A stretch of 64,000 nucleotides of DNA, taken from NCBI GenBank assembly GCA_910576815.1, contig CAJTKA010000018.1, positions 7,693 through 71,692 of the forward strand, given 5' to 3'. The notes beneath the pieces were generated by a model. That model saw only the letters and a list, made by a program, of their open reading frames with translations. It was not told where the DNA came from and did no database searches. Below are positions 43,711 to 52,526 of this stretch, one piece after another (the stretch's first letter is position 1; each line of letters starts with the position of its first letter). The DNA comes from an uncultured Lachnospiraceae bacterium. GTDB taxonomy: Bacteria; Bacillota; Clostridia; Lachnospirales; Lachnospiraceae. The position numbers and the translations under genes are program-made.

Positions 43711-45030
43711 TTAGGAAGAATGTAAAACATGTGCTTGATGATTATGTTTAACGATCTTATAAAGTTCCTCCGTCGCCAGTCTCGCCTTTGCCACAATATC
43801 CCCGCAGTCCTGCGGGAAACAGTAATACTGCGCCTGCTCGTTGCCGATGCTGATCATATCGCCGATCTCGTACCAGAAAAAGTCAGAGTACAGGCTGTAG
43901 GAGGCAAGCGGTTCCTGATGATAATCCAGTTTTCCTTCACAGCCCGTCAGATGAAAACCGTCCTTGGAATGAGTGAGGGTTCCTTCGCCCACCTGACAGA
44001 TCTGATCCGTGTTGACAAGCATATAGATTACGACGGGAATTTCCATGCGGTAGGTGCCTGACAGGATTTCTGCTCTGACACACTCCCGCTCCCACTTATA
44101 CCAGTCGGGGATATGCGTAAATGTTTGTTCCGAACTTTTCGTCAGAGCATTGTCATTTCCGTTTATCAACTGTAAATACCCGTACTCTGTCAGCTCATAT
44201 GTTATCCCACAATGACTACAGCAAAGAGTTGTACCCTGCCCCAGCATCTTTCCCTCCGTCAGACAATGCGGGCATTTATAGAGCATACGGTTCAGTCCGT
44301 CTGCGCGGAAGGGCTCTTTGATGCGTACTTTATTTTCCTGTTGCCAGCGGAAATAATCGAAGGTGAACTTCTCTTTCAGGATGTCGTTTAGTTCCTGCGG
44401 AGATTTTTCTTCGATTTTTTCGGGAGAAAGAAGGTACTCTACCTCGGCGGATACCCGCACCTTGCGAAGCTGGAGATTATTGTATAAGGGGTCTCTGGCA
44501 AAAGCCCCTTCGGTGCGGATCATGACCACGGGAACCTTCAAAATCTTCAGGCATTTTCCAAGGCTTTCCGGCAGGGGCGTCTGCGTGCCATCAAAGCTGT
44601 AGCTGGCTTCGGGAAACATCAGAATAGAACTTTTCAAGGTTTTTGTGGCGTAGACCATATCGCGCACGAGGGTCACGTCGGTCATGAATTTGCGGGTAGG
44701 AATGCAGCCAATCATGCGCATCAGGCGGGGCTTGCCCACGAAGCCGTCCAGCGTGCAGATAATGTGAAAGGGGCGGGTGCATAAAAGTCTTGCTGCCACC
44801 TTTAGGTCGATAAAACTGGAATGGTTCATTAAGATCAGGCAAGGCTCGTTTTTGCCCAGCTTTTCGATGCCGATGAGACGGTAGGTAAAGCGCGTCCGCC
44901 AGAGATCCCAGAGGGATACGAGTAAGAGAAGAAGGCGGAACAGGAAGTATTGTCTGAGAGGTTTTTGATGCGCGGCCTGCGGAAGCGCAAGGGCTTCCTC
45001 GTAAGTCATTTTCGCGGTCTTTATCTTCAA
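43711..45030 (-). CDS. PlsC-type acyltransferase with zinc-ribbon C-terminal domain
   Basis: A 439-residue protein. A membrane helix (about 28-45) leads to a 1-acylglycerol-3-phosphate acyltransferase domain with the HX4D motif in NHSSFID (69-75) and FPEASYSFDG (139-148), used for acyl transfer to lysophosphatidic acid or a similar lipid. A second part contains a zinc ribbon (Cys253/256 in CPHC, Cys271/274 in CSHC) and about 150 residues of unknown function. The start is TTG 45030 with AAGGAGA; the ATG at 45009 has no site. Confidence 0.85.
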   Translation of the reverse strand: MKIKTAKMTYEEALALPQAAHQKPLRQYFLFRLLLLLVSLWDLWRTRFTYRLIGIEKLGKNEPCLILMNHSSFIDLKVAARLLCTRPFHIICTLDGFVGKPRLMRMIGCIPTRKFMTDVTLVRDMVYATKTLKSSILMFPEASYSFDGTQTPLPESLGKCLKILKVPVVMIRTEGAFARDPLYNNLQLRKVRVSAEVEYLLSPEKIEEKSPQELNDILKEKFTFDYFRWQQENKVRIKEPFRADGLNRMLYKCPHCLTEGKMLGQGTTLCCSHCGITYELTEYGYLQLINGNDNALTKSSEQTFTHIPDWYKWERECVRAEILSGTYRMEIPVVIYMLVNTDQICQVGEGTLTHSKDGFHLTGCEGKLDYHQEPLASYSLYSDFFWYEIGDMISIGNEQAQYYCFPQDCGDIVAKARLATEELYKIVKHNHQAHVLHSS

Positions 45031-45217
45031 AGCGGGTCTCCTTTGCAGGGGTGTCGTGGGTATCGTGCTGCTATCAGTTTACAGGATAACGGCGGTGATT
45101 GCAATTGCTTCTCAAAGCAAATGGATGTTAGAAGATATGGAATTTTTTTGCACATAGGAATAGCTTATATCAGTCTGGCTTTTGATGAACCAAATCTATT
45201 TAAGTTTCTTTGTATGA

Positions 45218-45364
45218 GTGGAGATAGCGGTTATCAGGTCGGGGGTTATTAAATCATCAAAACAAATAGCGCGAAGCCGTATTCTGCAGACAGGAATAAT
45301 CGGAATGGGCATACTTTTATTAGGAGCAGCTATATTGTTATTAAGGCTTCCGGACGATAAATGA
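45218..45364 (+). CDS. Possible 48-residue single-helix membrane peptide
   Basis: GTG at 45218 opens MEIAVIRSGVIKSSKQIARS, followed by one hydrophobic helix (GMGILLLGAAILLL) and RLPDDK. Charge pattern and helix look protein-like, but there is no ribosome site, so it may be the 3' remnant of a longer gene. The rest of 45031-45469 shows nothing I can name. Confidence 0.25.
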   Translation: MEIAVIRSGVIKSSKQIARSRILQTGIIGMGILLLGAAILLLRLPDDK

Positions 45365-45469
45365 TACAGATGAGGCACTTCTGACGAAAAATACCTTGTT
45401 TTGTAAAACCGATTGCTTATAATGATAGTAGAGAAAACAAGGGAGCAGAGAAACGGATGGCAGAACAGG

Positions 45470-45758
45470 ATGATCTTAACAGAGTTGGAGAAGTTTTTGG
45501 AGAGCTGGTGCAGAATTTGTGAATACTATGTGATTCGTTCGCAGGCTGTAACGGGCAGATGCATTTGTCCCAAATGCGGATATGAGGATACCATAGAAAA
45601 TCTGGTAGATGGCTTTGATTACTGCCATACAAAATTTCATATACAGGATTTTGGCGGCAAAGTTCTCTCTGTTAAACGGCGGATACTGCGAGTATTGTGG
45701 CGGCAGGATGGACATGTTCCGATATGATTGGGTCATTACGGGATTTGGACAGGTTTGA
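45470..45758 (+). pseudogene. Frameshifted small zinc-ribbon gene
   Basis: From ATG 45470 one frame gives MILTELEKFLESWCRICEYY and a metal-site-like CICPKCGYEDTIENL...FDYC. Near 45655 the protein-like sequence moves to the next frame, which gives LLNGGYCEYCGGRMDMFRYD and stops at 45756-45758. A one-base shift would join them into a protein of about 95 residues with two CxxC-type knuckles. The family is unknown. It may be an intact shorter protein instead. Confidence 0.35.
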
Positions 45759-45819
45759 CCTGTCACGCTGATGCGCTGATGTTTCAAACGCGGGATCGTG
45801 GCGCTGGCATGGAGGAAAA

Positions 45820-46491
45820 ATGGAACGCATTCTGATCATCGAGGATGAAAAAGACGTCAATCAGCTATTGGCGCAGACGCTGCAAGGAAACGGCTATGAA
45901 ACCGTATCCGCTCGAAACGGACTGGACGGCATCTGTGAATTGCAAAGCCAGCGGTTCGATATGGTGCTGCTGGATCTGATGCTTCCCTTTAAAAGCGGGG
46001 ACGAAGTGCTAAAGGAGATTAGGAAGGACAGCGATATTCCGGTGATCGTGATTTCAGCGAAGGATCTGGTGGGGACGAAAATCGATCTGCTGACATTGGG
46101 AGCTGATGATTACATCACCAAACCCTTTGACTTAGGGGAAGTGACGGCGCGGGTCATCTCTAACCTGCGGCGTTACCATAAAAAAGAGCAAAATAAGCAG
46201 CTCTCCTATAAAGAATTAACACTGGATACCGAGAGCAAGACGCTGGCGGTGAATGGCGCCGCCCTGGAGCTGACGGCAAAAGAATACGGCATTATGGAAT
46301 TATTCTTACAATCGCCAAGCAAAGTCTTTTCCAAATCTTATCTCTACGAAACGATCTGGGGATATGAATATCTGGGAGATGAGAATGTCATTAAAACGCA
46401 TATCAGCAACCTCAGAAGTAAGCTGAAAAATTACAGTGAAACGGAGTATATTGAGACTGTTTGGGGACTTGGATATCGGCTTGCGAAATAA
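45820..46491 (+). CDS. OmpR-family response regulator
   Basis: A 223-residue regulator: receiver with Asp52 (VLLDLMLPFKSGD), Lys in YITKPFDLGE, and a winged-helix domain (LTAKEYGIMELFLQSPSK, THISNLRSKLKNYS, VWGLGYRLAK). The ATG at 45820 has GGAGG upstream. It heads an RR-ABC-permease-HK set; direct repeats and a promoter lie between it and the ABC gene. Confidence 0.93.
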   Translation: MERILIIEDEKDVNQLLAQTLQGNGYETVSARNGLDGICELQSQRFDMVLLDLMLPFKSGDEVLKEIRKDSDIPVIVISAKDLVGTKIDLLTLGADDYITKPFDLGEVTARVISNLRRYHKKEQNKQLSYKELTLDTESKTLAVNGAALELTAKEYGIMELFLQSPSKVFSKSYLYETIWGYEYLGDENVIKTHISNLRSKLKNYSETEYIETVWGLGYRLAK

Positions 46492-46500
46492 ATCTTGACC

Positions 46501-46568
46501 TTTTCTTTACACTTTTATTCAATTAGCAGGATTTTCTTAACACTTATCAAACCATTGGGCGCTATACT
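46501..46568 (+). promoter_or_regulatory. Candidate activator site and promoter of the ABC operon
   Basis: TTTTCTTTACACTT (46501-46514) is repeated as TTTTCTTAACACTT (46532-46545) 31 bp later, three helical turns. The second copy covers the -35 position relative to TATACT (46563-46568), and there is no good -35 of its own. This fits activation by the response regulator encoded just upstream. Confidence 0.5.
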
Positions 46569-46657
46569 TTCCGTAGGTTATTGCGAAACGCCTTTGAGGT
46601 TGTTGTGCGCTTTTGCGAATACCTAATAATTTACATAGCGGAAAGGAACGTTACAGT

Positions 46658-47590
46658 ATGAGCAGCATTATTTTGGAAACGAGAGATTTATCGAAGCAGT
46701 ATAAATCTCAGTGGGCGTTAAAACACGTGAATCTGCGCCTGCAACAGAGAAGGATCTACGGGCTGATCGGGAAAAACGGTGCCGGGAAAACGACGCTGAT
46801 GCGCATGATCGCGGGTCTGGGATTTCCGACAGGGGGCAGTATTTTCTTATTTGGCAAGGAAAACCGCGGAGACTTGGAGGAGGAAGGCAAACGGATCGGC
46901 TCACTGATCGAGGAACCGGCGCTGGTGGCGGGTATGACTGCCAAAGAAAATCTGCATCTGCAGTGTCTGATGAAAGGCATCCCAAATTATGAAGTGGAAA
47001 AGGAACTGTTGGAACTCGTCGGTTTGCAGGATACGGGGAAAAAGAAGGTAAAAAACTTTTCTCTCGGTATGCGGCAGCGGCTGGGAATCGCCGCCACGCT
47101 GATCGGCAATCCCGAATTGCTTATGCTGGACGAGCCCATTAACGGGTTAGATCCGACAGGCGTCATTGAAATGCGTGAGTTGATCAAAAAATTGAACGCC
47201 TATGAAAACAAAACGATTCTGATCTCCAGTCATAATCTGCCTGAATTATATCAGGTGGCCACAGACTTCATTATTATCCACGAAGGGGAGATTCGGGAGG
47301 TCCTTTCCCATGAAGAATTGGACGAACGCTGCAAAAGTTATCTTTCTTTGGAAGCCGTCGATGTCAATCGGCTGGCGACGGTATTGGAGGAAAAACTGCA
47401 CACGCAGAATTTCCAGGTGATGCCGGACAACAGTATCAAGCTGTTTGATTGTTTGGATGAAAGAGAGCGGGTGGGGCGCGTTTTGCATGAAAATGACGTG
47501 ATTGTCACAAAAATGGCAGTGTGCGGGACAAGTCTGGAAGAATACTTCATGAGTGTCATCGGTGTGAAAGGAGAGAATAGAGATGCTTAG
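46658..47590 (+). CDS. ABC transporter ATP-binding protein (BcrA/lantibiotic immunity type)
   Basis: A 310-residue ATPase: Walker A GKNGAGKTTL, signature FSLGMRQRLGIAATL, Walker B LLMLDEPINGLDP, H-loop ISSHNLPEL, and a C-terminal domain of about 90 residues. The group includes bacitracin and lantibiotic self-protection transporters. The ATG at 46658 has GGAAAGGAA upstream; 15 upstream codons are open without a site. It overlaps the permease by 8 bp. Confidence 0.9.
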   Translation: MSSIILETRDLSKQYKSQWALKHVNLRLQQRRIYGLIGKNGAGKTTLMRMIAGLGFPTGGSIFLFGKENRGDLEEEGKRIGSLIEEPALVAGMTAKENLHLQCLMKGIPNYEVEKELLELVGLQDTGKKKVKNFSLGMRQRLGIAATLIGNPELLMLDEPINGLDPTGVIEMRELIKKLNAYENKTILISSHNLPELYQVATDFIIIHEGEIREVLSHEELDERCKSYLSLEAVDVNRLATVLEEKLHTQNFQVMPDNSIKLFDCLDERERVGRVLHENDVIVTKMAVCGTSLEEYFMSVIGVKGENRDA

Positions 47591-48344
47591 TTTATTACGC
47601 AGTGAATGGTATCAGGCTCGGAAATCATTGTCTTTGAAAATAGCAATTGGAGTGATTGTGGTTTTTTGTTTTTGGTTTGGCAGTAAATTTTCCGACGCGG
47701 CTCATGTGACAAATTTACAAGTTTTGTATTGGGGGAGCGCCATCTGTGAGTGGATGAGCGACGGCGCAATGGGACTGCTGCTGGCCAGTTTATTTGCGGG
47801 TTGGATGATTGGCGGAAGTTTTGAAAATCGGGTGATTCAGGAATCCATTTCCTATGGAAAAAGGAGAAGCGCCGTTTATCTTGCCAAGATGATCATGTAT
47901 TCCCTCGTGGTGACTGTGCTGTGCCTGCTCTACTGGTGTGCGTCAGCGGCTCCGGCAGGAATCAAAAATGGAATGGGCACTGAGGAAATCTGTGGAAATC
48001 TATGTCACGTTTCTTATCTGTTTGGCATGATTGCCGCCGGCAGTCTGGCCTATATCAGTTTGTTTATGGTCTGCGGCGTGGTTGCATTTTACGCGCGGAA
48101 GACAGGAACCACGATGGGCATCTGCTTTGTCTGCATTTTAGCGGGTGGAAATCTTCTGGCATCGGTCGTACCTGAAAAGATTGCAGAAATCATCCGCTTC
48201 TCACCGCTTGCCCTGTATACACATGTTGCAAAAACGGATGTGACATGGTTTGATATCGGGCAGACCGCGGGCATCAGCCTGATTTGGATTCTTCTTTTTG
48301 GAATGGTCGGGTATCTTAAATTTCGAAAGACGGAACTAAAGTAG
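47583..48344 (+). CDS. ABC-2 type permease
   Basis: A 253-residue membrane protein with six hydrophobic segments (KIAIGVIVVFCFWFG, AMGLLLASLFAGWMIGG, MYSLVVTVLCLLYWC, LFGMIAAGSLAYISLFMVCGVVA, TMGICFVCILAGGNLLASV, and the C-terminal ISLIWILLFGMVGYL). It resembles LanE/G-type permeases of lantibiotic immunity. GGAGAG precedes the ATG. It is coupled to the ATPase by the 8-bp overlap. Confidence 0.85.
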   Translation: MLSLLRSEWYQARKSLSLKIAIGVIVVFCFWFGSKFSDAAHVTNLQVLYWGSAICEWMSDGAMGLLLASLFAGWMIGGSFENRVIQESISYGKRRSAVYLAKMIMYSLVVTVLCLLYWCASAAPAGIKNGMGTEEICGNLCHVSYLFGMIAAGSLAYISLFMVCGVVAFYARKTGTTMGICFVCILAGGNLLASVVPEKIAEIIRFSPLALYTHVAKTDVTWFDIGQTAGISLIWILLFGMVGYLKFRKTELK

Positions 48345-48388
48345 GGGAAGACAATCATGCGCAAAATTAGCGCAGAAATGAGGTTATT

Positions 48389-49372
48389 ATGCCGTTTGCA
48401 GTGTTTGTCATCAGTGTGTTATGTGTTATTTTGCTTATTTGCCTTGTAGGGTTGAAACGGCAGCTGCGCAGTGTAAGGCGGCAGTTGGAATATCGGGTCG
48501 GTGTTCCCATCAAAAAACCGCTGGCACTGGAAGTGCAGGATAATGACCTGATGGCAATCACTGTGGCTTTGAACCAGATTTTCAGTGAGGACGAAGCATT
48601 TCGAAATGTGCAGAGCAGAAATGAGAATGAATATCGGGAAATGATCACCAATATCTCTCACGACCTGCGGACGCCGCTCACGGTCCTGAAAGGATATCTG
48701 CAACTGCTGGAACGATGCGAGATGGACGATGCGGGCAAAGAGTATCTGTCCGTTTGTTTTCGGCATTCCGAAGAACTGGAGCGGCGGGTCAGTCAGTTTT
48801 TTGAATACTCCTATTGGATGAATCAGGAGCAGGATATCCTCTTAAAAATCGTAAACGTAACCAATCTGATCGCGGATTGTATGACGGATTTTATTCCCGT
48901 GTTTGAAGAAAAAGGACTTACGATGCGCTTAGAACAGGACACGATTTATAAGGCGTTTGCGGAGGAAGAATTGTTTCGACGGGTGATGCAGAATCTTTTG
49001 AAAAACTGCCTGCAGTATTCCGTGGGCGAAGTGGTGGTTTCGATTATACGGGACGAGGTGGTTTCCATTGCGCAAAATGGGGCGGCTCCTCTAATGCGGG
49101 ATGCTGACGGGGCGACAAACCGTTCCAAAGACTGCGCGTTCGGCGACCGTATTTGCATCTGCGTGCAGAATCCGATCGCTGAAGATTCCAAGCTTGATCC
49201 GGACAAAATATTTCAGCGCTTTTATGTGGAAAGGGAAGAACGCAACCAATCCACCGGACTGGGTTTGTCCATCGTCAAACTCCTTGTGGAGAAAATGCAG
49301 GGAGAGGTGTTTGCCTTTCGGGAAGGAAATCTGCTGCGTGTCGGGTTCTGCCTGAAAACATTTAAGGTATAA
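48389..49372 (+). CDS. Sensor histidine kinase with one membrane helix and no external domain
   Basis: A 327-residue kinase with a single hydrophobic helix (about 3-22), almost no external part, a HisKA domain with His91 (NISHDLRTPLTVLKGYLQLL) and an HATPase domain (NLLKNCLQYS, STGLGLSIVKLLVEKM). It likely senses the transporter or a membrane signal. It follows the permease by 44 bp and probably phosphorylates the regulator at 45820. Its 3' end overlaps the convergent glycerate kinase gene by 11 bp. Confidence 0.92.
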   Translation: MPFAVFVISVLCVILLICLVGLKRQLRSVRRQLEYRVGVPIKKPLALEVQDNDLMAITVALNQIFSEDEAFRNVQSRNENEYREMITNISHDLRTPLTVLKGYLQLLERCEMDDAGKEYLSVCFRHSEELERRVSQFFEYSYWMNQEQDILLKIVNVTNLIADCMTDFIPVFEEKGLTMRLEQDTIYKAFAEEELFRRVMQNLLKNCLQYSVGEVVVSIIRDEVVSIAQNGAAPLMRDADGATNRSKDCAFGDRICICVQNPIAEDSKLDPDKIFQRFYVEREERNQSTGLGLSIVKLLVEKMQGEVFAFREGNLLRVGFCLKTFKV

Positions 49373-50504
49373 ATGTGCGGAGTAAGCGAAAAGCCTGTTC
49401 CACGGTATCGCTCATATTGGCGGCGGCAGTCTCAGGTTTCATTGCTTCATCTTCCGGCACGACTTCACGCAGGATCGGGAAAAAGGCGTCGATTCCGGCG
49501 GTATTGCAGGCAGAGGCATCTTTCGTTGCACAGCCGCAAAAGGCAATGACAGGTTTCCCGTATTTTTTGGCAAGCTTTGCGACACCGATCGGCGCTTTGC
49601 CCATGACCGTCTGTCCGTCGAGACGTCCTTCACCTGTGATCACAAGGTCGGAATCCATGATATTGTTTGATAAATGCGTTTCATCGAGGACGATCGTAAT
49701 ACCTGATGCAAGGACCGCGTTTGTAAAGGTGAGAAAGGCAAACCCCAGGCCGCCTGCGGCTCCCGTACCGGGATGATTGCTGTTGGCGTTTGGATAGGTC
49801 TTTCGCGAAACTGAAGCGTAGTCGAACAACCATTTGTCCATTTGTTTTATCATGGTCGGATCGGCGCCTTTTTGTGGACCGTATACAGCGCTGCATCCCT
49901 GCTCTCCGCAGAGGGGATTTGTCACGTCACAGGCAATCTTGAAAGAACATTCCGCCAGCTCAGGGATCACATTATCGTTGGTGATTCGATCCAGTACGGA
50001 AAGTCCTTTTGCCCCGAAAGGCACCTGCTTTCCTTCTTTGGTGAGAAATCCAAACCCAAGCGCCTGCAGCATACCGATGCCGCCTTCGTTGGTCGCACTG
50101 CCGCCAATGCCGACAATCAATTTTCTGCATCCGCGTCCGATGGCATCTGCAATCATTTCTCCCACGCCGTAAGTGGTGGTGCGCAGGGGATTGCGTTCCG
50201 CTTCCGGTATAAGGGTGATGCCGGCTGCTGCGGACATTTCGATAATTGCCGTTTGGCTGTTGCGGATGATCCCGTAGCTGCAGGAGACAGGTTTCCCTAA
50301 AGGGCCGGTCGCTTTCATGGTAATCCATTCCCCGCCCATGCCTGTTGTCAATGCGTAGGCGGTGCCCTCACCGCCGTCAGCGAGCGGGCGGATAAAGATT
50401 TCGGCATGCGGATAGACGCGACGAATGCCTGCTTCTACCGCTTTTCCCGCATCTATGGAAGATAAACTTCCCTTGAAAGAATCCATTGCTATGGTTATTT
50501 TCAT
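49362..50504 (-). CDS. Glycerate kinase
   Basis: A 380-residue GckA/GlxK-type (garK family) kinase that phosphorylates glycerate to 2-phosphoglycerate. Conserved parts: IAMDSFKGSLSSIDAG, PLADGGEGTAYAL, GIGGSATNEGGIGMLQALG, CDVTNPLCGEQG, GTGAAGGLGFAF and ITGEGRLDGQTVMGKAPIGVA. I start at ATG 50504 (GGTGA upstream); a GTG four codons earlier is possible. It stands alone. Confidence 0.95.
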   Translation of the reverse strand: MKITIAMDSFKGSLSSIDAGKAVEAGIRRVYPHAEIFIRPLADGGEGTAYALTTGMGGEWITMKATGPLGKPVSCSYGIIRNSQTAIIEMSAAAGITLIPEAERNPLRTTTYGVGEMIADAIGRGCRKLIVGIGGSATNEGGIGMLQALGFGFLTKEGKQVPFGAKGLSVLDRITNDNVIPELAECSFKIACDVTNPLCGEQGCSAVYGPQKGADPTMIKQMDKWLFDYASVSRKTYPNANSNHPGTGAAGGLGFAFLTFTNAVLASGITIVLDETHLSNNIMDSDLVITGEGRLDGQTVMGKAPIGVAKLAKKYGKPVIAFCGCATKDASACNTAGIDAFFPILREVVPEDEAMKPETAAANMSDTVEQAFRLLRTFIP

Positions 50505-50555
50505 AACTGATTTCACCGTTTTCTGGTTTTATCCACTGTTTATGATACAAAAGAC

Positions 50556-51041
50556 TTACTCTGTCTCCACTATAATATCCGCAAACTCGCAATGAACTAC
50601 AGTCACGAGATCTTGCGGTGAAAGTTCGATTTGAAAGCCGACCTTTCCTGCGCTCACAAATATTTTATCATATTGCTTTGCCGTTTCATGGAGAAAAGTC
50701 GGGAACTGCTTTTTCATGCCGATTGGCGAGCATCCGCCGTGAACGTATCCCGTCAGCGGCAGCAGTTCCTTTTGCTTGATCATATTGACGGCTTTCTCAC
50801 CCGCCGCCTTCGCTGCCTTTTTCAGGTCGAGTTCTGCCTGTACGGGAACCACGAAAACATAGTAGCTGCCTGATTTTCCCTGTGTGACCAGTGTCTTAAA
50901 AACATGGGCAGGATCTTCGCCGAGGATTCCCGCAATCTGTTCGCCGCTCATTGCCTGGTCAGGCTCATAAGTATGGCTTGTATAGGAAATTTTTTTGCCA
51001 TCTAAAACGCGCATCACGTTTGTCTTGTCGTTATTTTTCAA
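50556..51041 (-). CDS. ybaK: Cys-tRNA(Pro)/Cys-tRNA(Cys) deacylase
   Basis: A 161-residue YbaK/EbsC-type editing protein that hydrolyses mischarged Cys-tRNA(Pro). Typical parts: the lysine segment HVFKTLV, VFVVPVQAELDLKKAAKAAGEK and GYVHGGCSPIGMKKQFP. The start is TTG 51041 with GAGGAGG 8 bases upstream. Confidence 0.93.
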   Translation of the reverse strand: MKNNDKTNVMRVLDGKKISYTSHTYEPDQAMSGEQIAGILGEDPAHVFKTLVTQGKSGSYYVFVVPVQAELDLKKAAKAAGEKAVNMIKQKELLPLTGYVHGGCSPIGMKKQFPTFLHETAKQYDKIFVSAGKVGFQIELSPQDLVTVVHCEFADIIVETE

Positions 51042-51208
51042 TTTGGATTCCTCCTCGAATAATGTCTGGGACTCATTTCTATGTGAAATTATAGCACAAC
51101 GGTTTTTGGTTTGGCAAACCGCAACATTTATGCACGGGCATTACCCAAAGCGGAAATGGCATATCGGGTAAGCCGTTTCATTGAATATGGGCGGGTCAAT
51201 ATATCAGG

Positions 51209-51246
51209 TTGTCTGCAAACATAAACTATGTCATAATGATGTCATA
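51209..51246 (+). promoter_or_regulatory. Promoter and 11-bp direct repeat before the YcaQ-like gene
   Basis: -35 TTGTCT (51209-51214), 17-bp spacer, -10 CATAAT (51232-51237). ATGTCATA occurs twice with an 11-bp period (51228-51235, 51239-51246) across the -10 and start site, a possible operator. A 25-codon frame 51258-51335 ends in an ATGA overlap with the gene but lacks a ribosome site. Confidence 0.45.
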
Positions 51247-51331
51247 GCCTGTCTGAGATGCAGAGTTGGGATTGCTGTCATGGAAGCATTGAAAATCTTG
51301 TTTGGAAGACGAATGCAGTAGAGGAATACAG

Positions 51332-52522
51332 ATGAAGCGATATTCAAAAGAAGAAGTAAGACAGATGCTGTGCCGATATCATAATCTGGACGGTGCGGAA
51401 ACGCTTGGCGGGAAGAAGGGCGTTGAAAAGAACATGCAGCGTATCCACAGCATTCAATATGATCCTCTGTGTGTTGTGATGAGAAATGCTGATCTGGTAT
51501 TGCAGGCCAGGGTGCAGGATTACAGGGAAGACTTTCTTAACAGTCTGTTATACGAGGATCATAGGCTGGTCGACGGCTTTGATAAAGAAATGTGTATTTA
51601 TCATGTTGAGGATTTTGGCCGCTTTCAATTTGTGCGCAATACTTATCATGAAAATGCTGTGCGTACTTTACAGTACCGTAACCAGATGGGCGTATTGGAT
51701 ATCTTGGATGATGTCAGAGATTTTGTGGAACAGCATGGGAAAACGGGCACAAAGGATCTTACGATCGGAGAAGTGTGGGAAAGCCGTTGGGGACCGAAAA
51801 AGCTGTCGAGTGCGGCACTGGATTATCTTTTTAATAACGGCACGCTCACGGTGGCGGATAAACGAGGGACACAGAAATATTTTGATTTAACGGAACGTAT
51901 CATTGACAATCAATATCTTTTCTGTGATCCGAATATGACTGTAGAGGATTTTGTGGAGTGGTATGTTGAGAGGAGACTGCAGTGCGTCGGTTTTTTGTGG
52001 AATAAGAATGGCGGCGCATGGCAGGGATGTTTTGTGAGCGATAATAATTTGCGCAGTTCGGTACTGAAGACACTGGTTGAAAAAGAGCGAATTGAAGAAA
52101 TACAGACCGAGGGAATCAACGAGAGTTTTTATGTTTCAGGGAGCTTTTGGGAGTACTTGAAGAAGAAGCCGAAAGACAATTATGCAAGATTTCTTGGGCC
52201 CTTGGATAATATGATGTGGGACAGGGAGATGCTGGAGGCACTGTTTGGTTTTGTATACCGTTGGGAAGTGTATACGCCTGTTGTCAAAAGAAAATATGGC
52301 TACTATGTACTGCCCGTTCTTTACAACGGAAGATTTGTGGCGAGATTCGAGGCGGAACCCGTTCGCCAAGCGGAAAAATTTGTCATCAAAAACTGGTGGT
52401 GGGAACCGGAGGTAAAACCGGATCACAATATGATGGAAACGATTGAGAAGGAAATGGTACGGTTTGCCAAGGTCCTTCAAGTGGACAATTTTCCGGGAAA
52501 CAGGGAACAGATAGGAGTGTAG
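51332..52522 (+). CDS. Winged-helix protein, YcaQ/AlkX-type DNA glycosylase family
   Basis: A 396-residue protein of the HTH_42/YcaQ family; characterised members unhook DNA crosslinks. The QxD catalytic pattern is visible in HSIQYDPL, with the later LGPLDNMMWDREMLEALFGFVYRWEVYTP segment highly typical. The ATG at 51332 has GAGGAA upstream. It lies 4 bp before an acetyltransferase gene, so they are probably co-transcribed and may both relate to natural-product defence. Confidence 0.8.
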   Translation: MKRYSKEEVRQMLCRYHNLDGAETLGGKKGVEKNMQRIHSIQYDPLCVVMRNADLVLQARVQDYREDFLNSLLYEDHRLVDGFDKEMCIYHVEDFGRFQFVRNTYHENAVRTLQYRNQMGVLDILDDVRDFVEQHGKTGTKDLTIGEVWESRWGPKKLSSAALDYLFNNGTLTVADKRGTQKYFDLTERIIDNQYLFCDPNMTVEDFVEWYVERRLQCVGFLWNKNGGAWQGCFVSDNNLRSSVLKTLVEKERIEEIQTEGINESFYVSGSFWEYLKKKPKDNYARFLGPLDNMMWDREMLEALFGFVYRWEVYTPVVKRKYGYYVLPVLYNGRFVARFEAEPVRQAEKFVIKNWWWEPEVKPDHNMMETIEKEMVRFAKVLQVDNFPGNREQIGV

Positions 52523-52526
52523 CGAG

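Noticed and set aside
51121..51221. 34-codon frame with helical sequence between ybaK and the YcaQ-like gene
   Set aside because: TTG start without ribosome site and no similarity known to me; too short to support.
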